Source: Aureivirga marina
GTDB taxonomy: Bacteria; Bacteroidota; Bacteroidia; Flavobacteriales; Flavobacteriaceae
Direction of reading: 5' to 3'
DNA length: 64,000 nt
Assembly: GCF_015767265.1 (NCBI RefSeq)
Contig: NZ_JADPIB010000001.1
Coordinates: 744,001-808,000, forward strand
In this document: piece after piece, positions 34,337 to 43,620 of the stretch
Position numbering within the stretch: the first letter of the stretch is position 1
Layout: each line of letters begins with the position of its first letter
Position numbers and translations under genes: made by a program
The notes under the pieces: model-generated
What the model saw: only the letters and a program-made list of their open reading frames with translations
What the model was told of the DNA's origin: nothing
Databases searched by the model: none

Positions 34337-35821
34337 ATGATTATAAAGAAATACATTATTGCAATTGACCAAGGAACAAACAGCTCTAGAGCTGCTCTTA
34401 TAGATAAAAAAGGGAAAATTGTTTCTATAGTTCAAAAAAAATGTACTTCTATGTATCCAAAAAAAAATTGGGTAGAACAGAATCCTTTTGAATTACTTTC
34501 TTCTGTAATGGAATGTATTTCTGAAATCTTAGAAAACAAAAAAATCCAAACTCAAGAAATTATTAGTATCGGAATAACAAATCAACGAGAAACAGTTGTT
34601 GCTTGGGATAAAGAAACAGGAATTCCGATTTACAATGCAATAGGTTGGCAGGATAAAAGAGGAACTGCGATTTGTAATAAATTAAAGCGAAAAAAATTAG
34701 ATTCTTATATTCATAAAAAAACTGGATTAATCATTGATGCTTATTTTTCTGCAAGTAAAATTCAATGGATTTTAGAAAATGTTCCAGAAGCAAAAGAAAA
34801 AATCAGACAAAATAAGCTTTTAGTTGGAACTATTGATTCTTGGATTTTGTGGAATTTGACAGAACATAAGGTTCATGCAACAGATATTTCCAATGCATCA
34901 CGAACGATGTTGTATTCTTTTCAACATTTAGATTGGGATGATGATTTACTTGAAATTTTTAAAATTCCTAGAAAAATTCTACCAAAAATTGAAGCTTCAG
35001 ATGCACATTTCGGTTATTTTAAAGCAAATGATATTGAAATTCCAATTACAAGTATTCTAGGAGATCAGCAAGCTGCTTTGTTTGGACAAATGTGTTTTGA
35101 GAAAGGAAATTTGAAAAATACATATGGAACAGGTTGTTTTCTTTTAATGAATATTGGAGAGAAAATTACTTATTCTAATAATGGACTTTTAACAACTGTT
35201 GCATGGAAAATTAAAGGAAAAACTACTTACGCTTTAGAAGGAAATGTTTTTGTAGCAGGAAGCGCAATTGAATGGTTGATTTCTAATTTAAAATTAGTTG
35301 AAAATGTTGTGGAATTAGAAAAAGAAATAACTTCTACAAAAGAAAGTTCAGCTGTTTTTATTCCGAGTTTTTCAGGTTTGGGAGCTCCTTTTTGGAATAT
35401 GAAAGTAAATGGCGCGATGTTTAATTTAAATTTTAATACCACAAAAGAAGATATTATAAAAGCAACTTTAGAATCAATTGCTTATAGAACAAAAGATATC
35501 ATTGAAGTGATGGAAGCTGATACTAAGCAACTAATTTCTGAAATAAATGTAGATGGAGGAGTTTCAAAGAGTAATTATTTATTACAGTTTCAATCGAATA
35601 TTCTGAATAAATTAATCAATCGAGGAAGTAATGTGGAATCAACCATCTTAGGAACAGCTTATCTTTCCGGAATTTCTTCAGGAATTTGGACCATAAACTC
35701 TTTAAAAAATATCAAGAATAAAAAAACGGTTTTCTCGCCAAAAATTTCTACACAAAAAAGAGAAAAACTCACAGAAAAATGGACAAAAGCTGTGAATAAT
35801 TTGATTCAATTTAAAAAATAA
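34337..35821 (+). CDS. glpK: Glycerol kinase
   Basis: Phosphorylates glycerol to sn-glycerol 3-phosphate. FGGY-family features: AIDQGTNSSRAALI at the N-terminus (ATP loop), SIGITNQRETVVAW and NAIGWQDKRG (glycerol site), TYGTGCFLLMNIG, and GLGAPFWNMKVNGAMF with INVDGGVSKSNYLLQ at the second nucleotide loop. At 494 residues it is full length. It is followed after 4 bases by glpD, giving a two-gene glycerol operon without an adjacent glpF or regulator in view. Confidence 0.95.
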   Translation: MIIKKYIIAIDQGTNSSRAALIDKKGKIVSIVQKKCTSMYPKKNWVEQNPFELLSSVMECISEILENKKIQTQEIISIGITNQRETVVAWDKETGIPIYNAIGWQDKRGTAICNKLKRKKLDSYIHKKTGLIIDAYFSASKIQWILENVPEAKEKIRQNKLLVGTIDSWILWNLTEHKVHATDISNASRTMLYSFQHLDWDDDLLEIFKIPRKILPKIEASDAHFGYFKANDIEIPITSILGDQQAALFGQMCFEKGNLKNTYGTGCFLLMNIGEKITYSNNGLLTTVAWKIKGKTTYALEGNVFVAGSAIEWLISNLKLVENVVELEKEITSTKESSAVFIPSFSGLGAPFWNMKVNGAMFNLNFNTTKEDIIKATLESIAYRTKDIIEVMEADTKQLISEINVDGGVSKSNYLLQFQSNILNKLINRGSNVESTILGTAYLSGISSGIWTINSLKNIKNKKTVFSPKISTQKREKLTEKWTKAVNNLIQFKK

Positions 35822-35825
35822 CAAC

Positions 35826-37475
35826 ATGCAAAAACCTTTTTCTTTTAAAAACAGAGAAGAAATTCTTAAACAATTACAAAAAGAAGAATTTGATGTTTTA
35901 ATCATTGGTGGAGGAATTACTGGAGCTGGAATTGCATTGGATGCAGTTTCTAGAGGAATGAAAACAGCATTGATTGAAAAAGGAGATTTTGCTTCGGGAA
36001 CGAGTAGTAAATCAACAAAATTAGTACATGGTGGTTTACGCTATTTAAAGCAATTTGATTTTTGGTTAGTTCATGAAGTTGGTTCAGAAAGAGCAATTGT
36101 TCATAAACTTGCGCCACATTTGGTTATTCCTGAAAAAATGATTTTACCTATTATTGAAGGAGGAACTTATGGAACTTGGTTAACTTCTGTTGGTTTAAAA
36201 ATTTATGATTTATTAGCACATGTTTCTAATGATGATAAACGTAAAATGCTTTCCAAAAAAGAGACTTTGGAATTAGAACCGCTTTTACAAAATAGTTTAT
36301 TGAAAGGTGCAGGATATTATGCAGAATATCGAACAGATGATGCCAGATTAACGCTGGAAGTAATGAAAACTGCATTTCATCATGGTGCTTCAATTTTAAA
36401 TTATACAGAAGCTTTGGAATATTTATATACAGATAAAAAAATTTCTGGAATTAAAGCATATGATTTTATTTCTAAAAAAACATTTGAAATTAAAGCAAAA
36501 TATATTGTGAATGCTTCTGGACCTTGGGTGGATTCTTTACGAGAAATGGATGATATTTCTGTGGAAAAACATTTACAATTAACGAAAGGAATTCACATTG
36601 TCGTTGCACATCAAAAACTACCTGTTAAACATGCAATTTATTTTGATGCTCCAGATGGAAGAATGCTTTTTGCAATTCCAAGAGAAAACAAAACTTACAT
36701 TGGAACAACAGATACAAAATACAATGAGTCAAAAGAAAAAGTCAAAGTTTTGATGCCTGATGTCTTGTATTTACTGCATTCTGTAAATCACATGTTTCAT
36801 AATATTCATTTAGGATTGAATGATATTGAGTCAACTTGGGCAGGTTTAAGACCATTGATTTTACAAAAAGGAAAGTCGGCTTCTGAGATTTCCAGAAAAG
36901 ATGAAATCTTTATTTCTAATTCAGGTTTAATTTCTATTGCAGGAGGAAAATTGACAGGTTATCGAAAAATGGCGGAAAGAGTTGTGGATTTATTGGCGGA
37001 AAATTTTAGAAAACAACACCGTCAAAAATTTAAATCTATTCAAACACATAAAATTCCTTTAACTAAAAATAAGTTTAAGAATTATAAAGAAGTAAAAAAA
37101 TATATTGATGAAGTTTTCTTTGTATTAAAACATTTTGAAAATGGTCTTTTAGAGGCAAAAAGATTAGTACATACATTTGGAAAACAAACAGAAGAAATTT
37201 TAAAAATTGCAAAATCTAAAAATGAAAAACTCGATTTAGAGATACTTACAAAAGCAGAAATTCAATTTTGTTTAAAACATGAAATGGTCTTAACTCCCGA
37301 AGATTTTATTATTCGAAGAACAAGTTTATTACTTTTCAATATTAAAAAATTAAAAAAAGAAAAAGAGATTATTTTAGAAGTATTTTCTTCTTATTTTTCT
37401 TGGAATGAAGAGCAATTTAATGAAGAAAAAAAGAAATTAGAAAAGATAATTTACAATACTACAAATTTTAAATAA
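35826..37475 (+). CDS. glpD: Glycerol-3-phosphate dehydrogenase/oxidase
   Basis: A flavoprotein oxidising glycerol 3-phosphate to dihydroxyacetone phosphate with electrons to quinone or oxygen. FAD-binding motif GGGITGAGIALDAVSRG (residues ~26-42), TSSKSTKLVHGGLRYLKQF, the C-terminal GGKLTGYRKMAE, and the family's helical DAO_C region. The 549-residue length is normal. Second gene of the glpK-glpD operon. Confidence 0.93.
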   Translation: MQKPFSFKNREEILKQLQKEEFDVLIIGGGITGAGIALDAVSRGMKTALIEKGDFASGTSSKSTKLVHGGLRYLKQFDFWLVHEVGSERAIVHKLAPHLVIPEKMILPIIEGGTYGTWLTSVGLKIYDLLAHVSNDDKRKMLSKKETLELEPLLQNSLLKGAGYYAEYRTDDARLTLEVMKTAFHHGASILNYTEALEYLYTDKKISGIKAYDFISKKTFEIKAKYIVNASGPWVDSLREMDDISVEKHLQLTKGIHIVVAHQKLPVKHAIYFDAPDGRMLFAIPRENKTYIGTTDTKYNESKEKVKVLMPDVLYLLHSVNHMFHNIHLGLNDIESTWAGLRPLILQKGKSASEISRKDEIFISNSGLISIAGGKLTGYRKMAERVVDLLAENFRKQHRQKFKSIQTHKIPLTKNKFKNYKEVKKYIDEVFFVLKHFENGLLEAKRLVHTFGKQTEEILKIAKSKNEKLDLEILTKAEIQFCLKHEMVLTPEDFIIRRTSLLLFNIKKLKKEKEIILEVFSSYFSWNEEQFNEEKKKLEKIIYNTTNFK

Positions 37476-37504
37476 AATTCAAGTTATCAACAAGTTATTA
37501 ACAA

Positions 37505-37636
37505 TTAACCTTTTCCACAACCACAATCAGAAGAACAATTAGAATCTTTATTTTTCTTCTTAGGTTTTAAAATATATTTCTTGACTAAATAAAAAATAGC
37601 CAAAGCTAAAGCGATATAAACAAGTATCTTTTGCAT
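37505..37636 (-). CDS. Small Cys-rich membrane protein, FeoB-associated type
   Basis: A 43-residue gene too short for usual ORF calling. It encodes one membrane helix (KILVYIALALAIFYLVKKYI), a Lys-rich stretch and a C-terminal tail with Cys34, Cys38 and Cys40 in NCSSDCGCGKG. This is the layout of the FeoB-associated Cys-rich membrane protein family, which elsewhere follows feoAB. No feo gene is near, so here it is an orphan. It converges on glpD. A perfect TAATTTTG is at 37641-37648 but only 4 bases from the ATG, too near to serve a normal leader. Confidence 0.75.
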   Translation of the reverse strand: MQKILVYIALALAIFYLVKKYILKPKKKNKDSNCSSDCGCGKG

Positions 37637-37649
37637 AAAACAAAATTAC

Positions 37650-37687
37650 AAAAAAAAAGCAACAACCATTTTCAGATTGTTGCTTTT
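37650..37687 (-). terminator. Terminator of the prolyl oligopeptidase gene
   Basis: AAGCAACAA and TTGTTGCTT arms (9 bases) with an 11-base loop, followed on the minus strand by nine T. It ends 13 bases before the ATG of the small Cys-rich gene. Confidence 0.75.
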
Positions 37688-37708
37688 ATACTTGCTATTT
37701 ATAAACTA

Positions 37709-39844
37709 TTATTCATGTAATTTCTTAATTCCCATGTTGTAAAGCGTAAACGAGAAAATATCTGCGTATTGCTCGATAGTTTTAGAAACTGGAGTTCCAG
37801 CTCCGTGACCAGCATTTGTTTCAATTCGAATTAAAACAGGATTTGGTCCAGTTTGTTTTGCTTGTAATTCAGCAGCAAATTTGAATGAATGTGCAGGAAC
37901 TACTCTATCATCATGATCACCAGTTGTAATTAAAGTTGCAGGATATTGCACACCTTTTTTCACATTATGAACAGGAGAATAACCTTTTAAGTAGTTAAAC
38001 ATTTCTTGAGATTGCTCAGAAGTTCCATAATCGTAAGCCCAACCAGCTCCAGCAGTAAATGTGTGGTAACGTAACATATCTAAAACCCCAACCGCAGGAA
38101 GTGCAACTTTCATTAAGTCAGGTCGCTGAGTCATCGTTGCTCCAACTAAAAGACCTCCATTTGATCCTCCTCTGATTGCTAAATAATCAGAAGTAGCATA
38201 TTGATGTTCATTCAAATAATTAGCAGCAGCGATGAAATCATCAAACACATTTTGTTTTTTCATTTGTGTTCCTTCATCGTGCCATTTTTTACCATATTCT
38301 CCACCACCTCTTAAGTTAGCTACAGCGTAAACTCCACCGTATTCTAACCAAACAGCATTTGCAATACTAAAAGAAGGTGTTAAACTAATGTTGAATCCAC
38401 CATATCCATATAAGATAGTTGGATTTTTACCATCTAATTTCAATCCTTTTTTATGCGTGATAATCATAGGAACTTTTGTTCCATCTTTAGAAGTATAAAA
38501 TACTTGTTTCGATTCGTAATCATCACTGTTGAAATCGATTTTTGGTTTTCTGAATAAATCAGATTTTCCAGATGCTGGATCAAATTTAAAAATAGAACTT
38601 GGTGTGATATAATTTGTAAAAGTATAGTATAATTCTTTTGCATCTTTTTTACCACCAAAACCATTAATTGTTCCAATTCCTGGTAATTCGATTTCACGAA
38701 CTAATTTTCCATCATAATTATATTGTTTTACTTGAGAAACAGCGTGCACCATATATTCTGCGAAGAAATATCCAGCACCTTTTGTTGGCTCTAAAACATT
38801 TTCAGTTTCTGCGATAAAATCTTTCCAATTTTCTGGAGTTGGGTTTTTAGCATCTACAGTAACAATTCTTTTGTTTGGAGCGTCTAAATTCGTAACGATA
38901 TAAAGTTTATCTCCTTTATTATCGATAACATAACTATCCGAATCAAAGTTTGTAACAACAGGAACAATTTTAGAATTTGGTTTTGAAATATCTTGAAGAT
39001 ATAATTCATTTCCAGAAGTCGAAGTTGCAGCAGTAATTACTAAGAATTTATTATCAGAAGTAACGTTTCCTCCTACATATCTTCTTTTTTGATCTAAACC
39101 AAAGATAACTTTATCTTCGCTTTGTGGAGTTCCAAGTTTATGGTAGTATAATTTATGTTGATCTGTTTTAGCAGAAAGCTCACTTCCTTTTGGCTTATCA
39201 TAACTTGAATAATAGAAACCTTCGTCTCCTTTCCAAGAAATTCCAGAGAATTTTACATCAACTAATGTATCTCCAATTACCTTTTTATCTTCTGCATTTA
39301 AAATGATAATTTTTCTCCAATCTGAACCTCCTTCAGAAATAGAATAAGCAACAATTTTTCCACTTTCAGAAAAAGAAACTTGTCCTAAAGAAGTTGTTCC
39401 ATCAGCAGCGAATTTATTTGGATCTAAGAAAATTTCTGGTTCTCCCTCTCCTTTTTGTCTATATAAAACAGATTGATTTTGTAATCCATCATTCTTATAA
39501 AAGTAAGTATAATCACCTTCTACAAAAGGAGCACTTACTTTTTCGTAATTCCATAATTTTTCTAATCGTTCTTTGATTTCATTTTTGTATGGAATTTTAT
39601 TTAGATAATCGAAAGTTACTTTATTCTCTTCCTTTACCCATGCTTCCGTTTCAGGGGAACGATCATCTTCTAACCAACGATATGGATCTTTAACTTCTGT
39701 ACCGAAATATTTATCCACTTGATTTACTTGTTTTGTAACTGGATATGTAAGACCTTGAGCAGTATCTTTTTTATCCTCTTTATTTGGTGAAGAACATGAT
39801 ATTCCCATAGCTCCAATTATTGTTGCTATAACAATGTTTCTCAT
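37709..39844 (-). CDS. Prolyl oligopeptidase family lipoprotein
   Basis: Serine peptidase cutting after proline in short peptides, here 711 residues and apparently exported: the signal ends with a lipobox (MGISC, Cys17). An N-terminal helix and seven-bladed propeller (about 30-430) precede the alpha/beta hydrolase domain with Ser561 in [11 protein letters not shown], the Asp in [10 protein letters not shown] and His680 in NAGHGAG. The family start [16 protein letters not shown] is present. The start at 39844 is preferred to the TTG at 39877, which lies within a promoter -7 element. A single gene ending in a terminator. Confidence 0.92.
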   Translation of the reverse strand: MRNIVIATIIGAMGISCSSPNKEDKKDTAQGLTYPVTKQVNQVDKYFGTEVKDPYRWLEDDRSPETEAWVKEENKVTFDYLNKIPYKNEIKERLEKLWNYEKVSAPFVEGDYTYFYKNDGLQNQSVLYRQKGEGEPEIFLDPNKFAADGTTSLGQVSFSESGKIVAYSISEGGSDWRKIIILNAEDKKVIGDTLVDVKFSGISWKGDEGFYYSSYDKPKGSELSAKTDQHKLYYHKLGTPQSEDKVIFGLDQKRRYVGGNVTSDNKFLVITAATSTSGNELYLQDISKPNSKIVPVVTNFDSDSYVIDNKGDKLYIVTNLDAPNKRIVTVDAKNPTPENWKDFIAETENVLEPTKGAGYFFAEYMVHAVSQVKQYNYDGKLVREIELPGIGTINGFGGKKDAKELYYTFTNYITPSSIFKFDPASGKSDLFRKPKIDFNSDDYESKQVFYTSKDGTKVPMIITHKKGLKLDGKNPTILYGYGGFNISLTPSFSIANAVWLEYGGVYAVANLRGGGEYGKKWHDEGTQMKKQNVFDDFIAAANYLNEHQYATSDYLAIRGGSNGGLLVGATMTQRPDLMKVALPAVGVLDMLRYHTFTAGAGWAYDYGTSEQSQEMFNYLKGYSPVHNVKKGVQYPATLITTGDHDDRVVPAHSFKFAAELQAKQTGPNPVLIRIETNAGHGAGTPVSKTIEQYADIFSFTLYNMGIKKLHE

Positions 39845-39874
39845 TTTGTTATTGAATTTATAATTTGATTTTAA

Positions 39875-39882
39875 CAAATGTA
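39875..39882 (-). promoter_or_regulatory. -7 element of the prolyl oligopeptidase promoter
   Basis: TACATTTG on the minus strand matches TAnnTTTG exactly, 30 bases before the chosen ATG at 39844. It excludes the longer TTG start at 39877. Confidence 0.55.
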
Positions 39883-39986
39883 AATAAAATAAACGAATGA
39901 TTTTTTAGAAAACTGTTAACTTCTGTTTTTATAAAAAGTTTCTGATTTTCCTGATTTTTTTATTTGAATAATTGCCAAATATTACT

Positions 39987-40010
39987 TTACTTTGTATTTC
40001 AAAGTACTTT
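39987..40010 (+). promoter_or_regulatory. Palindromic operator, site 1
   Basis: ACTTTG (39989-39994) and CAAAGT (40000-40005) with a 5-base spacer TATTT, inside a 24-25-base block that recurs at 41600 with only two differences. It lies 10 bases before the ATG at 40015 and overlaps a -7-like ACTTTG. Likely bound by the winged-helix regulator at 41283. Confidence 0.6.
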
Positions 40011-40014
40011 AATC

Positions 40015-40635
40015 ATGAATACAGAAAATTACTTAAAAGATATCACTGAAATTAAATCAATTATGAATCGTTCTACTAAATTTTTATCGCTTAGTGGAAT
40101 GTCAGGAATTCTAGCAGGAATTTATGCTCTAATTGGAGCTTTCGCTGGAAATGCTTTAATTAAACAATATATAAGTGATTTTTCTATTTATAGATACGAA
40201 AATGTATATCTTTTAAGGATTAAATTAATTCTGGTTGCTGCGGCTGTATTAGTTTTAAGTATTACTACTGGATTTATTTTAACGTATAAAAAAGCGAAAA
40301 AAAATAAGGAAGCGATTTGGAATTCTTTAACTAAAAAATTATTGATTGATTTTTGTGTTCCGCTTTTTACTGGTGGGATTTTCTGTGTGATTTTAATGAT
40401 TAAAAAATACTATGGAATTATTGCTCCTGCAACTTTGATTTTCTATGGTGTTGCTCTTTTTAGTGCAAGTAAATATACACTTGGAACAATTAAATATTTA
40501 GGAATTTCTGAAATTATTTTAGGTCTAATTTCTCTATTCTTTATCGGATATGGAATTACATTCTGGGCAATTGGTTTTGGAATCTTACATATTTTATATG
40601 GAATCATTTTTTATTATCAACACGATAGAAATTGA
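40015..40635 (+). CDS. Membrane protein, regulated by site 1
   Basis: A 206-residue protein with a soluble N-terminal stretch (TENYLKDITEIKSIMNRSTKF) and five to six membrane helices, opening LSLSGMSGILAGIYALIGAF. No known motif. The ATG at 40015 is chosen over the TTG-led frame from 39964 because the palindromic promoter region lies between them. It is the first gene of a group (this gene, a 181-residue gene, the regulator) and its stop sits 5 bases from the next ATG. A membrane sensor or transporter role cannot be told from sequence. Confidence 0.75.
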   Translation: MNTENYLKDITEIKSIMNRSTKFLSLSGMSGILAGIYALIGAFAGNALIKQYISDFSIYRYENVYLLRIKLILVAAAVLVLSITTGFILTYKKAKKNKEAIWNSLTKKLLIDFCVPLFTGGIFCVILMIKKYYGIIAPATLIFYGVALFSASKYTLGTIKYLGISEIILGLISLFFIGYGITFWAIGFGILHILYGIIFYYQHDRN

Positions 40636-40640
40636 CAAAA

Positions 40641-41186
40641 ATGAAACTTCATAGAAAAGCATATTTATCAGCATTTATTTCATTTTTGATAGGAACACTT
40701 TTTATGTGTATCTTTTTTTATAATAGTACAATTCGAATAGCAATTGCATGTTACTATTATACTTTAATAGCAGGAATTGTGAATTTTTCAATATTCGTTT
40801 TGTTGATGCTAAAATCATTGACAAATCAGAAAATGAAACATAAATATTACAAAGGTTCAGCTATATTATTTATCAATATTCCTGTAGTTCTTTTATATGT
40901 ATTTTTTTCAACCAAATTAAAAGATACTATTCGAATTGAAGTGGTAAATGCAACGGATTCGACAATTTCAAATTTACAAATAAGCGGATGTGAAGATGAT
41001 GCTTTTATCTCAAAATTAAATGAAAGTGAAAGTAATACGAAATGGATTTTAGTAAAAAATATTTGTAATATTTCCATCGATTATGAATTAGAAGGAAAAA
41101 CATATTCTGAAAAAATTTTGGAAAAAGTTGGACCAAATATGGGACATCAGCTTTCTTATCGAGTTGGTTTACATCAAAAAGATTAA
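40641..41186 (+). CDS. Membrane protein with a soluble C-terminal domain
   Basis: A 181-residue protein with three to four membrane helices (about 7-28, 35-60 and 75-95) and a soluble domain of some 85 residues that includes IRIEVVNATDSTISNLQ and SGCEDDAFISKL, a beta-rich, possibly extracytoplasmic unit. The ATG at 40641 is used; an overlapping TTG at 40632 is possible. No family recognised. It lies 5 bases after the previous membrane protein and is likely in the same transcript. Confidence 0.65.
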   Translation: MKLHRKAYLSAFISFLIGTLFMCIFFYNSTIRIAIACYYYTLIAGIVNFSIFVLLMLKSLTNQKMKHKYYKGSAILFINIPVVLLYVFFSTKLKDTIRIEVVNATDSTISNLQISGCEDDAFISKLNESESNTKWILVKNICNISIDYELEGKTYSEKILEKVGPNMGHQLSYRVGLHQKD

Positions 41187-41250
41187 TAACTTTAAATTAA
41201 ATAATTATAAAAATCATGATAAATATTTCTAATAAAATAGATAGTTCTAT

Positions 41251-41258
41251 TACATTTG
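41251..41258 (+). promoter_or_regulatory. -7 element of the winged-helix regulator
   Basis: TACATTTG matches TAnnTTTG exactly, 24 bases before the ATG at 41283; it overlaps the longer TTG start, excluding it. Confidence 0.55.
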
Positions 41259-41282
41259 CATCTTGTTAAAATTACATCTGAA

Positions 41283-41585
41283 ATGAAAGATATTCTTTTA
41301 CATATAAATAAAACTTTTGATCACAGAATTCGACTAGGCATAATGAGTGCTTTAGTTGTGAATGATGCTGTGGATTTTAAAAGTTTAAAAGAATTATTAG
41401 GAGTTACAGATGGAAATTTGGCAAGTCATTTAAAAGCACTTGAAAAAGAGGAATTTATCTTAGTTCAAAAACAATTTATTGGACGAAAACCAAACACAAA
41501 ATATTCTGCAACTTCTACAGGAAAAGAAGCTTTCAAAAAACATATTGAAGCTTTAGAACAAATTATTAAATCTAGTCAACTTTAA
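41283..41585 (+). CDS. Winged-helix DNA-binding regulator
   Basis: A 100-residue protein of the small winged-helix type (HTH_34-like, MarR/ArsR fold). After KDILLHINKTFDHRIRLGI come the recognition segment FKSLKELLGVTDGNLASHLK and the wing ending RKPNTKYSATSTGKEAF. No ligand-binding domain is present. Start at ATG 41283, as the frame from TTG 41256 overlaps the promoter. It lies between two groups of membrane-protein genes and the same palindrome occurs before the first and the third gene (40015 and 41637), so it is the obvious candidate to bind both. Confidence 0.85.
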   Translation: MKDILLHINKTFDHRIRLGIMSALVVNDAVDFKSLKELLGVTDGNLASHLKALEKEEFILVQKQFIGRKPNTKYSATSTGKEAFKKHIEALEQIIKSSQL

Positions 41586-41599
41586 ATTTTTTTATGCAT

Positions 41600-41624
41600 T
41601 TACTTTGAATTTCAAAGTTCTTTT
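41600..41624 (+). promoter_or_regulatory. Palindromic operator, site 2
   Basis: ACTTTG (41602-41607) and CAAAGT (41613-41618) with spacer AATTT; the surrounding 25 bases match site 1 (39987) except for two positions. It lies 13 bases before the ATG at 41637. Confidence 0.6.
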
Positions 41625-41636
41625 AAAATTAAAAAT

Positions 41637-42995
41637 ATGAAAAATAAAATCATTATTAGTTATAATATTGTACTAGCAATCTTGTTTACAGTATTATTTT
41701 TAAATCAAAATATCGGATTAAATCTGGCAATTTTCGGTATTCTTTTCACACCTTATTTATTAATTACACATTCCGAAAACAGTAAAAATAAAAGTGCTCT
41801 ATTTTCTGGAATGTTATTTTTAGGACTTTCGATAGTTCCATTTTTTCATCAATCAACTTATGTTTTTTGGTCTTTATTTTTTTCCTTCTTTTTATTCGTT
41901 GGAACATTGATTAACACACAAAATAGTTATATCACGAAAATCATTAATGGAATTTTCAATACTGTAGCTTTTTTAGAAATTCGAAAAGAAACTACTAGTC
42001 ATAAATTTAATCTCAAAAAATATATTTTCTATTTTATCTTAATCGGAATATCATTTATAATTGGGATTATTTTCATCCTTCTTTATAGCAGTTCAAATGA
42101 AAAATTTGCAGAAATATTTAGCAATATTACAATTCGATTTGATTGGATTTTTACAACATTAGCCGCTTTTATTATACTTTATAAAATCTCGTTTTCAAAT
42201 AAAATTGAAAATCTGACAAAAATAGATTTAAAGTCTCCATTACATCTTTTAAAGAAAAAAGAAAGTTTAAAAAATCAGAAAAGAAAAATTCAAGAAACTC
42301 AAATTGGAAATAGTTTATTAATTACGTTAAATGCGATTTTGATTTTCTATTTCATTACTTTTTTTATGGAAAGTCCAGAGTTAAAAAGTACTACACTTTC
42401 AGAAGCTGTTCATCAAGGAGTTAACACATTAATTATTTCCATCATTTTTGCAATTGGAATTATTCTTTATTTTTTTAGAGGAAATATCAATTTCTACAAA
42501 AAGAATAAAAGTTTAAAAATTTTAAGTTATATCTGGATTACTTTAAATATTATTCTGGTTTTTACTACAATTTATAGAAATACACAATACATTCAATTTA
42601 GCGGATTTACGTATAAAAGATTTGGTGTGATTTTATTTTTAACATCCACTTTAATTGGACTTTTTACGACTTTTATTAAAATTCAAAACAAAAAAACTTT
42701 TTGGTATTTATTAAAAACAAATGTGCAAATAATTGGAACATTTCTACTTCTTATTTCATTTTTTAATTGGAATGCTATTTTTACAAAATTTAATTTATAT
42801 CAAGCAAAAATTGTAGATCTAGAATATTTAATGCGTATTAAATATGATGTAGAAACTTTTAAAAAGTATAGTGAAACAAATCCTTTATCAGAACAAATAA
42901 AACTTAAAATCGATTCTGAATATCGTTTTAATCAAACAGAAAGAGAAAATCAAAAATGGCAAGAATACACTTTTAATCATTTCGTAGAAGAATAG
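41637..42995 (+). CDS. Multi-helix membrane protein, DUF4153/DUF4173 type
   Basis: A 452-residue inner-membrane protein with about ten to twelve hydrophobic helices. Its C-terminal half has the DUF4173 look: SEAVHQGVNTLIISIIFA, then SYIWITLNIILVFTTIYR, YKRFGVILFLTSTLIGL and a soluble tail FNQTERENQKWQEYTF. Function unknown in the family. The palindrome at 41600 precedes it directly, and the regulator gene lies just upstream, so it is likely under its control. It ends at a hairpin shared with the convergent sugE-like gene. Confidence 0.8.
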   Translation: MKNKIIISYNIVLAILFTVLFLNQNIGLNLAIFGILFTPYLLITHSENSKNKSALFSGMLFLGLSIVPFFHQSTYVFWSLFFSFFLFVGTLINTQNSYITKIINGIFNTVAFLEIRKETTSHKFNLKKYIFYFILIGISFIIGIIFILLYSSSNEKFAEIFSNITIRFDWIFTTLAAFIILYKISFSNKIENLTKIDLKSPLHLLKKKESLKNQKRKIQETQIGNSLLITLNAILIFYFITFFMESPELKSTTLSEAVHQGVNTLIISIIFAIGIILYFFRGNINFYKKNKSLKILSYIWITLNIILVFTTIYRNTQYIQFSGFTYKRFGVILFLTSTLIGLFTTFIKIQNKKTFWYLLKTNVQIIGTFLLLISFFNWNAIFTKFNLYQAKIVDLEYLMRIKYDVETFKKYSETNPLSEQIKLKIDSEYRFNQTERENQKWQEYTFNHFVEE

Positions 42996-43028
42996 TTGGG
43001 AGAAATTAAATTGAAAAAGAAAAGTTTA

Positions 43029-43064
43029 AAAAGGGTGAATACAAAATTTGTGTTCATCCTTTTT
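43029..43064. terminator. Bidirectional terminator between the DUF4153-like gene and the SMR gene
   Basis: AAAAGGGTGAATACA and TGTGTTCATCCTTTT pair over 15 positions with two G-T wobbles; T-runs flank both sides. It overlaps the SMR stop codon by two bases. Confidence 0.7.
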
Positions 43065-43383
43065 AATTTGCAATTTTCAGACCGACAATCCCAATAATAA
43101 TAAGGGATGCTGAAAGTAAGCGAAGAATACTAGAGGAATCTCCAAAGAAAATAATTCCGATAATTAAAGTTCCAACAGCTCCAATTCCTGTCCACACTGC
43201 ATAAGCAGTTCCAATTGGAATATGTTTTTGTGCCATCCATAGAAAATAACCACTGAAAGCCATCGCAGCAACGGATAATACAATTCCAGAAATTTTATAA
43301 TGTGAATTTGTTTGTGATAATTTCAATCCTAAAGGCCAACCAATTTCAAATAATCCAGCGATAATCAGATAAATCCAACTCAT
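43063..43383 (-). CDS. sugE: SMR-family exporter, SugE/Gdx (guanidinium) type
   Basis: A 106-residue protein with four membrane helices. The active Glu13 is in AGLFEIGWP, and the SugE/Gdx signature GTAYAVWTGIGAVGTL is at about 58-73. Gdx proteins export guanidinium in exchange for protons; the EmrE type of drug pump differs in these segments, and this sequence is nearer to SugE. There is no guanidine riboswitch recognised upstream in the 236 bases before it. A single gene, terminator shared with the convergent neighbour. Confidence 0.85.
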   Translation of the reverse strand: MSWIYLIIAGLFEIGWPLGLKLSQTNSHYKISGIVLSVAAMAFSGYFLWMAQKHIPIGTAYAVWTGIGAVGTLIIGIIFFGDSSSILRLLSASLIIIGIVGLKIAN

Positions 43384-43547
43384 AACCTAAAAATTACAAT
43401 TTCATCAAGTTAAATATAAGTTTTCCAATTCGTTAATTATTATAATTATTGCTTAAATGTTAAAATATTTTATTTGCTTTCATCGTTTATTTTAAACATT
43501 GCTAAGTTTTTATTATATTGACCTAGTGTTTTAAAAAAAATAATATA

Positions 43548-43582
43548 AAAAAACTTTAACAGTTTAATTGTTAAAGTTTTTT
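43548..43582. terminator. Strong hairpin before the PID-CTERM-like gene
   Basis: Perfect 14-base arms AAAAAACTTTAACA (43548-43561) and TGTTAAAGTTTTTT (43569-43582) with a 7-base loop, terminator-like in both directions. It lies 39 bases before the small gene at 43621. No plus-strand gene ends before it. On the minus strand it could end the ribE transcript running antisense through the small gene, or act as an attenuator for the small gene. Confidence 0.6.
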
Positions 43583-43620
43583 ATGTAATATTGCGTAAAA
43601 ATTTATTTAGTAGTTGCCCC

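Noticed and set aside
39845-39877. Longer N-terminus of the prolyl oligopeptidase
   Set aside because: Begins with TTG within an exact -7 promoter element and would precede the signal peptide with a polar stretch.
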